32,387 bases of DNA from Streptomyces sp. NTH33 (GCF_003236365.1 NZ_POTZ01000019.1:1-32387), one strand, 5' to 3'; positions 14,757-22,572 are shown, counted from the stretch's first letter. Translations and numbers: made by a program. Notes: generated from the letters alone by a model not told the origin.

Positions 14757-16811
14757 GTGAGGCCTGGCAATGCCCTCCGGCAGAGCGCCGACTACGCGGG
14801 TCCGGCACCGTCGGGCGGCCTGCTGGACCTGCTCAGCGTCTCCGCGGTGGTCCTGGACGCGCGCGGGCGGGTGGTGTTCTGGAGCCCGCAGGCGCAGCAG
14901 ATCTTCGGCTACAGCGCCCACGAGGCCCTGGGCCGGTACGCGGCCAGGCTGATGGTCGACGAGCGGCACCGGGAGCTGGTCAAGGAGCTGTTCGCCCGGG
15001 TGATGGCGGAGGGCACGGGCTGGGCGGGAGCCTTCCCGATCCGGCACAAGGACGGCAGCACCCGCCTGGTGGAGTTCCGCAACGTACGGCTGCAGGGCGA
15101 GGACGGAGGCGTCTACGCCCTGGGCATCGCCGTCGACCACGCCGTCCTCAAACGCGCGGAGCGCGACCTGGCGCTCACCGCACATTTGTTCGCGCAATCC
15201 CCGATCGGGCTGGGGATCGTGGACGCCGACCTGCGCTACATGGTGGTCAATCCCGTCCTGGAGCGCGTCAACGGCCGGCCGGCGCACCGGCATGTCGGCC
15301 GGTCCGTCCACGAGGTGCTGGACTTCATGGATCCCGCTCCGATCGAGGACGCGATGCACCGCGTACTGGACAGCGGCGAGCCGCTGCTGGACCAGTTCCT
15401 CGTGGCGCCCACCCCCGCCGACCCGGGCGGCCGCGACCACGCCTGGTCGGTCTCCTACTACCGTCTGGAGGACAGCGCCGGACAGGTGCTCGGACTCGCC
15501 GTCGAACTCGTGGACGTCACCGAGCAGCACCGCGCGTCCGCCGAGGCCGCCGAGGCACGGCGGCGCCTGGCCCTGATCGCCGACGCCTCGGCGCGCATCG
15601 GCACCACCCTCGACCTGGAGACCACCGCGGACGAACTGGCCGGGAACTGTGTGCCGGAGCTGGCCGACCTCGCCGTCGTCGACCTGCTGGACGCCGTGCT
15701 GCGGGGCAGCGACCGGGGCTGGGCACCCAGTGGCCCGGCCGCCGTCCGCACACTGGCGCTCACCGCACACGCCGTGCCGGCCCTTTCCCTTCCCGCCGGG
15801 CACCTCGCCCGATACGGCCCCGACCACCTGGCCTCCCAGTGCATGGTCACCGGCCGGCCGGCCCTCGCCCCGCGCCTCACCAGCGAGGACCTGGCCCACG
15901 TCGCCCCGGCGCACACCGCAGCCGTCCTCGCCAGGGCCGGGACACACTCCTGTCTGGCCGTCCCGCTCATCTCGCGCGGCCATGTGCTGGGCGCCCTGGG
16001 CCTCGCGCGCGGCCGCAACCCGGCGCCGTTCACCGACGACGACGCCGTGCTGGCCCTCGAACTCGCCTCCCGCGCGGCCGTCAGCATCGACCACGCCCGC
16101 TACTACCAGAACCAGCGCCAGGCCGCCGAGAACCTCCAGCGCAGCCTCCTGCCCCAGAAACCCCCGCACCGCCCGGGCGTGGACACCGCCTGCCGCTACC
16201 AGCCCGCCTCGTCCATCTCCGGCATCGGCGGCGACTGGTACGACGTCATCCCCCTGCCCCACGACAGGACGGCCCTGGTCATCGGCGACGTCATGGGCAG
16301 CGGCACCAGCGCGGCCACCACCATGGGCCAACTGCGCATGGCGACCCGCACCCTGGCCGCGCTCGAGATGGACCCCGCCGAACTCCTGCACCACCTCGAC
16401 CGCATCACCGGCGACCTGGAGCAGCAGTTCGCCACCTGCACCTACGCCGTGTACGACCCGTACCGCGCCTGCTGCCGCATCGCCGCCGCCGGCCATCTGC
16501 CGCCGGTACTGCTCCCCGCCGGCGGCGCCCCGGAGTTCCTCGACGTCCCCACCGGCGTGCCCCTCGGCGTGGGCCACGTCCGTTCCCGGACCGTCCAGGT
16601 GCGGGTCGGGTCCGGAGACGGTCTCCTGCTCTACACCGACGGCCTCGTCGAAACCCGCAGCCGCCCCCTGGACGCGCAACTCGACCTTCTCCTGAGGCTT
16701 CTCGCGGGTCCCCCGCGCCCCCTGGAGGAGACCTGCGACCACCTCCTGCGCGAGCTGCGCCACCCCGACGAACCCGACGACGTCGCCCTCCTCATGGCCC
16801 GCATGCGGTGA
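14757..16811 (+). CDS. PAS-PAS-GAF-PP2C (SpoIIE-type) serine phosphatase
   Basis: A 684-residue cytoplasmic regulator. PAS domain 1 spans roughly 20-130 (VVLDARGRVVFWSPQAQQIF), PAS domain 2 140-260 (IGLGIVDADLRYMVVNP), a GAF domain 270-445 (SCLAVPLISRGHVLGALGLA), then a PPM/SpoIIE phosphatase from about 455. Metal-binding residues appear in GGDWYDVIPL, VIGDVMGSGTSAA, TDGLVE and the final PDDVALL. Such proteins dephosphorylate anti-anti-sigma factors, linking sensory input to an alternative sigma factor. No HATPase anti-sigma kinase domain is fused at the C-terminus. GTG 14757 is chosen because GAGGAGG lies nine bases upstream; the frame is open to 14640 without a better start. Confidence 0.93.
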   Translation: MRPGNALRQSADYAGPAPSGGLLDLLSVSAVVLDARGRVVFWSPQAQQIFGYSAHEALGRYAARLMVDERHRELVKELFARVMAEGTGWAGAFPIRHKDGSTRLVEFRNVRLQGEDGGVYALGIAVDHAVLKRAERDLALTAHLFAQSPIGLGIVDADLRYMVVNPVLERVNGRPAHRHVGRSVHEVLDFMDPAPIEDAMHRVLDSGEPLLDQFLVAPTPADPGGRDHAWSVSYYRLEDSAGQVLGLAVELVDVTEQHRASAEAAEARRRLALIADASARIGTTLDLETTADELAGNCVPELADLAVVDLLDAVLRGSDRGWAPSGPAAVRTLALTAHAVPALSLPAGHLARYGPDHLASQCMVTGRPALAPRLTSEDLAHVAPAHTAAVLARAGTHSCLAVPLISRGHVLGALGLARGRNPAPFTDDDAVLALELASRAAVSIDHARYYQNQRQAAENLQRSLLPQKPPHRPGVDTACRYQPASSISGIGGDWYDVIPLPHDRTALVIGDVMGSGTSAATTMGQLRMATRTLAALEMDPAELLHHLDRITGDLEQQFATCTYAVYDPYRACCRIAAAGHLPPVLLPAGGAPEFLDVPTGVPLGVGHVRSRTVQVRVGSGDGLLLYTDGLVETRSRPLDAQLDLLLRLLAGPPRPLEETCDHLLRELRHPDEPDDVALLMARMR

Positions 16812-16830
16812 GCCGCCCCACCGGTACGCG

Positions 16831-16845
16831 CCGCCCGCCGGGCGG
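16831..16845. terminator. short GC hairpin between convergent genes
   Basis: CCGCCCG-C-CGGGCGG forms a symmetric inverted repeat 20 bases after the phosphatase stop and just before the stop of the convergent SGNH hydrolase gene. A weak shared terminator is likely; the real loop must open two or three pairs. Confidence 0.4.
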
Positions 16846-16848
16846 GAC

Positions 16849-17766
16849 TCAGCCGCGTCCGCGCCCCTGGCCCAGCACCTCCAGCACCGCACGCGCCATG
16901 GCTTCCTCGCCCTTGGCGTTGGGGTGGGCCGGGGCCGCTGGCGAGGCCGGCTGCAAGGGCTCGATCCAGCGGTCCGCCGGGGCCTTGCACATGTCGTGGC
17001 CGCGCGTGGGCCCGTAGGCGTCGACGTACTCCGCACGGTTCCAGGCGGCCACCATGCGGAGCATCAGGTTCAGCCGCTTCTCGGTGTCCCGCAGATAGGG
17101 GAAGTCCTCCGAGGCGAACGGCACCGACGGGAAGCAGCCGCTGCCGTCGTCGGGCAGGAGGGCCGGGTAGCCGACGACCAGCACCCGGGCGTGCGGTGCC
17201 CGGGCGTGCACGGCCCGCAGCACCCGGTCGATCTTCGGCGCCGTCCGCGCGATGTTCAGCGTCAACCGGTCGGCACCGGACGAGGTGTAGTAGCGCTGAC
17301 AGGGGTTGCCCACCGGCTGCTGGGCGCCGAGTCCGGCGCAGGTGGAGATGATGGAGCCGAACCCGACGTCGTTGCCGCCGATCTGGACCGTCACCAGGTC
17401 GGTGTCCCGGCGCAGCGCGTTGAGCTGGGCGTCGTTGGTGCCCTGCGGCTTCCACATCTCCTCGGTCGTCGCCCCGCCGCAGCTCACGTCCTTGAACGTG
17501 GCGGCCTTCCGCTCCGCCGCCACGAGCGAGGGGTAATTGCTGTCCGAACGCGCGCAGTCGGCGTCGACCTGCCGTGGAATGCCGGGACCCGAGGTGTAGG
17601 AGTCCCCGAGAGCCACGTAGTGCGTGACCCGGCCGGCACCGCCACCGTGCGCCGTGGCGGGCGCCGTCGTACCGGCCACGAGAGCACACCCCCCGACCGC
17701 CGCCCCCACGGCAACCGGCCACCGACGCCGTCTCGCGATCCCGTCCGCATGTCCGTGACTGGCCAT
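16849..17766 (-). CDS. secreted SGNH/GDSL-family hydrolase (lipase/esterase)
   Basis: A 305-residue exported esterase. RRRRWPVAVGAAVGGCALVAG then ATAHG forms a Tat-like or Sec signal peptide. Block I is VALGDSYTSG with catalytic Ser56; block III is IGGNDVGFGS; the C-terminal HPNAKGEEA contains catalytic His281. Six Cys in the mature protein would make three disulphides, as in streptomycete lipases of this group. Start: ATG 17766 has a perfect AAGGAGG six bases upstream; the ATG at 17784 would place that site inside the gene, so it was rejected. It is likely an extracellular lipase or esterase; substrate unknown. Confidence 0.92.
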   Translation of the reverse strand: MASHGHADGIARRRRWPVAVGAAVGGCALVAGTTAPATAHGGGAGRVTHYVALGDSYTSGPGIPRQVDADCARSDSNYPSLVAAERKAATFKDVSCGGATTEEMWKPQGTNDAQLNALRRDTDLVTVQIGGNDVGFGSIISTCAGLGAQQPVGNPCQRYYTSSGADRLTLNIARTAPKIDRVLRAVHARAPHARVLVVGYPALLPDDGSGCFPSVPFASEDFPYLRDTEKRLNLMLRMVAAWNRAEYVDAYGPTRGHDMCKAPADRWIEPLQPASPAAPAHPNAKGEEAMARAVLEVLGQGRGRG

Positions 17767-17871
17767 CAGGTCCTCCTTCTGCACCGTGACATCACCGTCG
17801 TCGCGCGTTCGACGGGCCTTGTATACCGCTCGGTATGTCCCCGGGGCCAGAGTCGTGCCGGAACAGGTGCG

Positions 17872-18040
17872 TCAGACCGGGATGGACAGAGGCAGCTCCG
17901 CGGTGACGGTGGCGCCCTCCGGTGTGGTGTGCACGGTGAGGGGGCCGCCGATCTGTTCGACGCGTTCGTACATGGACTCGATGCCCACACCGGGTGTCCA
18001 GGGCTCGGCGCAGCAGCCGGTGTCCGCGACGGTGTCCCGG
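17872..18040 (-). pseudogene. C-terminal tail of a sensor histidine kinase
   Basis: The minus strand reads DTVADTGCCAEPWTPGVGIE, then SMYERVEQIGGPLTVHTTPE, then GATVTAELPLSIPV and stop at 17872. This is the G1/G2 ATP-lid end of a NarL-partner type histidine kinase (VxDxG...GVGxxSMxERxExxGG). Everything upstream, including the rest of the ATPase and the sensor, is missing. The adjoining bases read on the plus strand as a hydrophobic segment (AVAVALVAMFTVVSVVVIAL) with strong G/C third-position bias but no proper gene, apparently from another source. No response regulator lies beside it. This accounts for most of the 465-base gap 17767-18231. Confidence 0.65.
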
Positions 18041-18231
18041 CCGTGGCCGTCGCCCTGGTCGCGATGTTCACGGTCGTCAGCGTCGTCGTCATCGCCCTGG
18101 TCCTCACCCGCCCGGCCCCGGAGGCGACCGCGGCCCGACCCGCACGGTCACCGCACGGCCACCCGCCGGCGCGTTCCCCGCGGGCGACGACCGCTCGGTC
18201 ACTCGTGCTGCCGAGGCGGGGCACGGCGGCT

Positions 18232-18849
18232 TCAGCCGCCGGCCGGTTCCGGCTGTGCCTGTTCCTGCTCCGGGGCGGCCGAGGCCGTGTAGAACACCGA
18301 CGTGCCCTGCTTGGTGCGCTGTGCCTGGCCCTTGGCCACCAAGCCTTCGAGGGTGGAGCGTACGACGGTTGCCCTGACGGGGCGGTCGGGATGGGTACGG
18401 CCCAGGGCGGTGGCGACCTCCGCCGCGGAGCGCGGCTCGCGCTGTTCGCCGAGGTGGCCGCGGACGAGTTCGACCAGGGTGGGCCGGCCCGCCTTCCCGG
18501 CGGACGCCTCGGCCGATGACTTCCTGGCTGCCGGCTTCTTGCCCGCCTTACCTGCCTTGCCCGAACTCCGCCCGGTGGTACTGGACTTGGCTGCGGCCTT
18601 CTTGCGGGGAGCGGGCACGGCGGCGGCGCTCGCGCCGGCCGCCGGCTGCACGGGCGGCGCCGTCATGCCGAGCGCCTGCCGCATGTTCACCAGTACGCCG
18701 TGATCGCGCTGCAGCGTGGCCAACTGGTCCTGCAGTGCGGCGATTTCGGCGCTGATACGTTCCTGCTCCTTCAGGTTCTGCTCCAGGTCGCCGGCCACCT
18801 GGGCGGCGTACTGGGATGCCAGGTCGGTGACCGTCGTGCTCTCGGACAT
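18232..18849 (-). CDS. coiled-coil, Lys/Ala-rich linker, winged-helix DNA-binding protein
   Basis: A 205-residue protein in three parts: an N-terminal coiled coil (about 15-60, with DLEQNLKEQERISAEIAALQ), a Lys/Ala/Ser-rich linker (about 80-130) resembling histone H1-like tails, and a C-terminal winged helix (about 130-190, GRPTLVELVRGHLGEQREP, then VVRSTLEGLVAKGQAQRTKQ). The last 15 residues are Glu/Gln/Pro-rich. The layout suggests a dimeric or oligomeric regulator with a non-specific DNA-binding arm. The start is ATG 18849 with AAGGGG upstream; the frame open to 18972 has no better site. Confidence 0.75.
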   Translation of the reverse strand: MSESTTVTDLASQYAAQVAGDLEQNLKEQERISAEIAALQDQLATLQRDHGVLVNMRQALGMTAPPVQPAAGASAAAVPAPRKKAAAKSSTTGRSSGKAGKAGKKPAARKSSAEASAGKAGRPTLVELVRGHLGEQREPRSAAEVATALGRTHPDRPVRATVVRSTLEGLVAKGQAQRTKQGTSVFYTASAAPEQEQAQPEPAGG

Positions 18850-18987
18850 GGCCTTGGCCCCTTCTCGTTGGCTGATGACGGCGCGGCGGGAGCACCGGTC
18901 GTACAGTGATCCTGCGCGGAGACACTCGCGCAGTGATACTACGGACGAGCCGGGCCGGTTGTTCGTTTCCACCGCACGGCGCGGGCC

Positions 18988-19203
18988 TCAGGCCTTCTTG
19001 TCGCCCAGCTTCTCGACCAGGACCTGCGCCTTGTCGACCGCGGTGTCGATGGTGCCGCTGTGCTTCCCGCCCGTCCTGCCGTCGATGAAGCCGCCGACCT
19101 TCTCCAGCCCCTCGGAGATCTTCTCGCCGTGAGCTTCGGCGAGGTCCTCCACCTTGTCCTTGAGGTGGTTGAGGTTCTTGAGGTCCTTCAACTTGTCGAA
19201 CAT
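18988..19203 (-). CDS. small MT0933-like antitoxin family protein
   Basis: A 71-residue Lys/Asp/Glu-rich helical protein: MFDKLKDLKNLNHLKDKVED, then TGGKHSGTIDTAVDKAQVLV. The G-G-K-H-S/T-x-x-I-D-x-A-V-D-K motif is that of the MT0933/Rv0909 antitoxin family. In Mycobacterium that family is paired with a toxin, but streptomycete copies are often solitary; none of the neighbours here looks like a toxin. AGAGGA lies about eight bases before the ATG. Toxin-antitoxin function is therefore unproven. Confidence 0.75.
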   Translation of the reverse strand: MFDKLKDLKNLNHLKDKVEDLAEAHGEKISEGLEKVGGFIDGRTGGKHSGTIDTAVDKAQVLVEKLGDKKA

Positions 19204-19434
19204 CAGGCGTCCTCTTCTGCTGTGAAACAGGGGCCGGTCAGCAGCATGATCTCATGCTGCTCAGCGGAGCTCGGCGAGCTGTTTCCCCGGGGGCGTGGAC
19301 GCGTTCCACGGTGGGGAAGCCACCGACGACGTCCCACTCGGTTCGCTGGTGGATGAGGCGGCAGCAGACCCGCCGGGCAGGCGGATGCGCGCGAGGTCCG
19401 GGCAGGGCCCCGCAGCCGGAGAGGACACGGGCGG

Positions 19435-19864
19435 GTGGATGCCGCGACCCGGCGGGGCGACCAGGCCGCTCGCGCCGCCAACAGCCGACTCGTGCGCGAC
19501 TTCGGACTGCTCATCAAGGCCGCCACCCGCCTGGAGCAGCGGATCGACACCGCACCGCGGCGGGACCGCGGGTTCGGTCACACGATGTTCGAAGTCCTCG
19601 TCCGGCTCTGCCGGCGGCCCGGCGAGGAGGTCTCGCAGCGCGATCCCGCCGACGACCTCCCCCTCACCAGCAGCGGCGTCACCCGCCTGGTGGACCGCAT
19701 GGAGGAGGCCGGACCGGTCCGGCGCGTGCCGTCCCCCGAGGACCGCAGAACCGTACGGGTGGAACCGGCGGTACTTCGTCGCACCGGTGGCCCGCGACGA
19801 CTGCACCCGGCTGACCAACTCGCTGCGCCGCATCCACACGGCGCTGCGCGACGAGGCGGACTGA
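19435..19864 (+). pseudogene. MarR-family regulator, frameshifted with internal deletion
   Basis: From GTG 19435 (GGAGAGGA upstream) the frame encodes a MarR regulator: LVRDFGLLIKAATRLEQRID, then GHTMFEVLVRLCRRPGEEVS (helix-turn-helix start), TSSGVTRLVDRMEEAG (recognition helix) and PSPEDRRTVRVEPA (wing). At about 19770 the match jumps to another frame, RYFVAPVARDDCTRLTNSLR then RIHTALRDEAD, stopping at 19864. About 25 codons that normally form the dimerisation helix between these parts are absent. The deletion plus frameshift removes the dimer interface, so it is probably inactive. The preceding 19204-19434 shows no gene. Confidence 0.75.
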
Positions 19865-20097
19865 CAGGGCGTTCATTACGTCCTCCGCTCCTGTCCGACC
19901 GTCATTACCACGCTGTTCGACCGCAATCGCCCCCGTTGTTCCCCCACGCGGACGTATGGGGTGAAGCCTCGTCATCCGAATGCGGCACTCCGGTGGTGGG
20001 CCGTCAGAAATCGGCTGAAGGTGATCACGTCGCACCTGCGATTCCCGATTGAGTGGGCGTTGGGCCGGCTCTCGTAGTCGCGACGGAAGGAACACCC

Positions 20098-20769
20098 ATG
20101 CGTATCACCCGTACTCTGCTCACCTCCGCGGTGATGACCGCATCCGTAGCGCTCTCCGCACCGGTGGCGTGCGCTGTGGACATGGCCGCCCTGTCGCCTT
20201 CACAGGCCAAGGCGGCCCAGGTCAGTGACTCCCGGGGCGATGACTCCGACCACGGCAAGGAAGAAGAAGGCGGCGAGCGCGGCAAGGAAGGACGCGGCGA
20301 GCGCGGCAAGGAAGAGCGCGGCGAGCGCGGCAAGGAAGAGCGCGGCGAGCGCGGCGAGCGCGGCGAATACGGCGAGCACGGCCGGCGCGGCGAGGGCAGG
20401 CCGCACGGCGGCGTCCACGCCGGTGGCGGAGCCCTGGCCATGGCGACCACCGACGACAACGGCCGTGACGACAACGGCCGTGACGACAACGGCCGTGACG
20501 ACGACGGCCGTGACGACAACGGTCGTGACGACAACGGCCGTGAGGGCAAGGAAGGACGCGGCGAGCGCGGCAAGGAAGAGCGCGGCGAGCGCGGCGAGCA
20601 CGGCCGGCGCGGCGAGGGCAGGCCGCACGGCGGCGTCCACGCCGGTGGCGGCGGACTGGCCCAGTCGCCGGACACCCTGGCCCTGGGGTCCGTGCTGGTG
20701 CTCGGCGGCCTGGGAGCCGGCGCGTACATGCTGCGGCGCCGTCAGGCGTCGGACTCCTCCGTGGCCTGA
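20098..20769 (+). CDS. secreted low-complexity repeat protein, likely sortase substrate
   Basis: A 223-residue exported protein. The signal peptide RITRTLLTSAVMTASVALSA ends near PVACA-VD. The mature chain is built of charged repeats: GERGKEER-type octamers, six DDNGR pentamers, then a second octamer block; two near-identical GEHGRRGEGRPHGGVHAGGG segments close each block. The C-terminus has the layout of a cell-wall sorting signal: SPDTLALGSVLVLGGLGAGA, then a hydrophobic end and RRRQ. The core P-D-T fits LPXTG with Leu and Gly replaced. The sortase gene follows 132 bp later in the same direction. ATG 20098 has GAAGGA upstream. Function unknown; a flexible surface-exposed protein, perhaps metal- or polymer-binding. 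Confidence 0.8.
   Translation: MRITRTLLTSAVMTASVALSAPVACAVDMAALSPSQAKAAQVSDSRGDDSDHGKEEEGGERGKEGRGERGKEERGERGKEERGERGERGEYGEHGRRGEGRPHGGVHAGGGALAMATTDDNGRDDNGRDDNGRDDDGRDDNGRDDNGREGKEGRGERGKEERGERGEHGRRGEGRPHGGVHAGGGGLAQSPDTLALGSVLVLGGLGAGAYMLRRRQASDSSVA
20272..20343 (+). repeat. three tandem 24-bp repeats in the secreted repeat protein
   Basis: Three copies of GGCGAGCGCGGCAAGGAA followed by GRNCGC (units at 20272, 20296, 20320) encode GERGKEGR/GERGKEER. A fourth, altered set appears at 20547-20590. The unit keeps the reading frame, so copy-number change would alter protein length only. Confidence 0.9.
20452..20541 (+). repeat. six tandem 15-bp repeats encoding DDNGR
   Basis: GACGACAACGGCCGT is repeated six times with two single-base changes (one gives DDDGR, one is silent). 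The array separates two copies of a 59-base identical direct repeat (20371-20429 and 20593-20651). Recombination between these would delete the whole pentamer array in frame. Confidence 0.92.
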
Positions 20770-20901
20770 CCGGCCGCTGTCGCTCGTCGATGTGCTGTCG
20801 CGGTCCGCGTCCACTCCCGTGGAGGACGACGCGGACCGCGACAGCGGTCTTTGAACCGTCGGGCGTCACCGGCGCCACCTCGTGATCGAAAGGCACCGTC
20901 C

Positions 20902-21645
20902 ATGGCTTCCCAGCTTCCGCCTCCGGCACAGCAGTGCGGGACCAGGTCCACAGGGCGCCGACGCCGGCTCCGCCTGCTGTGGCCCACGGCAATGGTCGGG
21001 CTGGGCCTTGTGCTCATCCACCAGTCCGTAGACAACTCCATGACGCCCCTGAAGTACCCGCCTCCCGCGGCAGTCGCTTCCCACCGGCCCACGCCGGCCA
21101 CACCGGGCACACCGGCCACACCGACCGCGAGCCCCGGCGCCGTCGCGGCCCCGGACGCCGCTGCCGGCGAAAAGGCGCTGTCCCGATCGGAGCCGACCCG
21201 GATCTCGATCCCGGACATCGGCGTGGACGCGCCGTTCACCAAGCTGTCCCTCGACGCGACCGGACACCTCGGCGCGCCACCGGCGGGCGACGCCAACCTG
21301 GTCGGATGGTTCCAGGGCGGGGCGTCACCGGGCGAGCGCGGAGCGGCGATCGTCGCGGGCCACCTCGACACCAAGACCGGTCCCGCGGTGTTCGCCGGGC
21401 TGGGCCAGCTCACGCCCGGCGCCCTCGTGGACATCACGCGTGCCGACGGCACCGTCGCACGCTTCAAGGTCGACTCCGTGGAGACCTTCAGCAAGGCGGA
21501 CTTCCCCGACGACCAGGTCTACGCCGACACCTCGGCCCCCGAGCTGCGCCTGATCACCTGCGGCGGCACCTACGACCGCGCGCGCCAGGACTACCAGGCC
21601 AACGTGGTCGTCTTCGCCCACCTCGACTCGGACACGCCCGCCTGA
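20902..21645 (+). CDS. class F sortase
   Basis: A 247-residue membrane-anchored transpeptidase that links surface proteins to peptidoglycan. An N-terminal helix (WPTAMVGLGLVLIHQSV) is followed by a Pro/Thr/Ala-rich stalk (about 55-95), then the sortase beta-barrel from ISIPDIGVDAPF. Catalytic His154 lies in IVAGHLDT and catalytic Cys220 in LITCGGTYD; the catalytic Arg is probably Arg226 or Arg228, followed by YQANVVVFAH. These features match actinobacterial class F. ATG 20902 was chosen with AAAGG upstream rather than the longer frame from 20851. The gene directly upstream encodes a likely substrate. Confidence 0.92.
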   Translation: MASQLPPPAQQCGTRSTGRRRRLRLLWPTAMVGLGLVLIHQSVDNSMTPLKYPPPAAVASHRPTPATPGTPATPTASPGAVAAPDAAAGEKALSRSEPTRISIPDIGVDAPFTKLSLDATGHLGAPPAGDANLVGWFQGGASPGERGAAIVAGHLDTKTGPAVFAGLGQLTPGALVDITRADGTVARFKVDSVETFSKADFPDDQVYADTSAPELRLITCGGTYDRARQDYQANVVVFAHLDSDTPA

Positions 21646-21679
21646 CACCGAGGAGAGCGCCACGGAACACGGCGGCTCA

Positions 21680-21702
21680 GGCGCCCTCGGCGAGAGGGCG
21701 CC
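21680..21702. terminator. perfect hairpin after the sortase gene
   Basis: GGCGCCCTC-GGCGA-GAGGGCGCC forms a 9-bp perfect stem with a 5-base loop, 35 bases after the sortase stop and between convergent genes. It probably ends the sortase transcript and may also serve the opposite one. The rest of 21646-21816 shows no gene. Confidence 0.7.
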
Positions 21703-21816
21703 ACTTGGACGTGGGCGGGAGAACGGCCTCCGCCACCGATGCGGCTGCGTCCGTACCGGGGTACAGGGCATGTGCGCCGCACGGGGCGGCAACGTCTCCT
21801 CTGCGGCCCCTCCGGC

Positions 21817-22476
21817 TCAGGCCGGCCGGTGGACCTCGGTGAACCATTCCTCGACGACCGCGGCGGCCCGGCTCAGCGCGCCCGGCTCCCGGAGCCGGTG
21901 GGAGGCGCCCCGGACCTCGCGCACCGTGTGCGGGCCCGCGATCCGTTCGGCGGCCTGCCTGCTCGAGCGGAGATCCTCGGGGTCCTCGCCGCCTTCGACG
22001 AACAGCACCGGCACGCGGACCCGCTCCAGGTGTTCGTCCGCCAGTTCGGGCTGACCGGCCCATGAGACCACCGTCAGCACCTCCTCCGGCAACGCCGCCG
22101 CCGCGATCAGGGCGGCGGCCGCCTCGGCCCCGGCGGCGAAGAGGACCACCGGCAGTGTCCGGGCGTCCGGCTGTATCCTCAGCCAGTCGACCGCGGCGAT
22201 CAGACGGCGGCCCAGCGCGCCGATGTCGACACGCTGCTCGCTCATCGCCTCGGCCCGGCGGCCCTCGGTCTCACTGAACAGGTCCACGGCCAGCGTGCCG
22301 AATCCGGCCCTGTGCAGCTCGGCGGCGACGGACCGCGCGGCAGGGTCCTGGCGGGACGTGTGCACACCGTGCACGAACAGCACGGTCGCCCGGGACGAAT
22401 CGGGAACCACGAAGTCACCTGACAACGTGAGGTGGTCGGCGGGCACCGACACCGTCTCAGAGACCACGGAGATCAC
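21817..22476 (-). CDS. dienelactone hydrolase-family protein with a degenerate nucleophile
   Basis: A 219-residue alpha/beta-hydrolase-fold protein. FVHGVHTSRQDP is the oxyanion-hole strand-loop of the streptomycete dienelactone hydrolase-like group; Asp165 (EGGEDPEDL) and His193 (GASHRLREPGAL) are in place. The nucleophile elbow, which in relatives reads FGASTGAAAAL, here reads FAAGAEAAAAL: position 116 is Gly instead of Ser or Cys, so normal hydrolysis is not expected. The frame is otherwise intact, with no stop or shift. The start is GTG 22476 with GGAGGGAG six bases upstream. Possible roles: a non-catalytic binder, or a recently inactivated enzyme. Confidence 0.85.
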   Translation of the reverse strand: MISVVSETVSVPADHLTLSGDFVVPDSSRATVLFVHGVHTSRQDPAARSVAAELHRAGFGTLAVDLFSETEGRRAEAMSEQRVDIGALGRRLIAAVDWLRIQPDARTLPVVLFAAGAEAAAALIAAAALPEEVLTVVSWAGQPELADEHLERVRVPVLFVEGGEDPEDLRSSRQAAERIAGPHTVREVRGASHRLREPGALSRAAAVVEEWFTEVHRPA

Positions 22477-22523
22477 CTGCTCCCTCCGGCTGTCGGGCCG
22501 CGAGGCCCGTGGCGTCTCGGATC

Positions 22524-22564
22524 TCCGGCCGGGTACCCGTCCCCCCGGCGGGAACCCGGCCGGA
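22524..22564. terminator. 11-bp-stem hairpin downstream of the DUF2267 gene
   Basis: TCCGGCCGGGT (22524-22534) pairs perfectly with ACCCGGCCGGA (22554-22564), with a 19-base loop. It starts nine bases past the DUF2267 stop in that gene's direction and precedes the start of the hydrolase, so it probably separates the two minus-strand transcripts. Confidence 0.6.
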
Positions 22565-22572
22565 CCCGCGTG

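Noticed and set aside
18988..19203. Toxin-antitoxin operon around the MT0933-like protein
   Set aside because: No toxin-like gene lies next to it, so a two-gene system cannot be claimed.
19204..19434. Possible gene upstream of the MarR pseudogene
   Set aside because: Several frames are open, but none has a start with a ribosome binding site or recognisable motifs.
20452..20541. Regular 15-bp repeats as a possible CRISPR
   Set aside because: There are no spacers; the units are contiguous, in frame and encode DDNGR inside a secreted protein.
21677..21790. Minus-strand tail reading VAEAVLPPTSKWRPLAEGA then stop
   Set aside because: It looks protein-like but overlaps the sortase terminator hairpin, has no good start and cannot be assigned to a family; too short to call.
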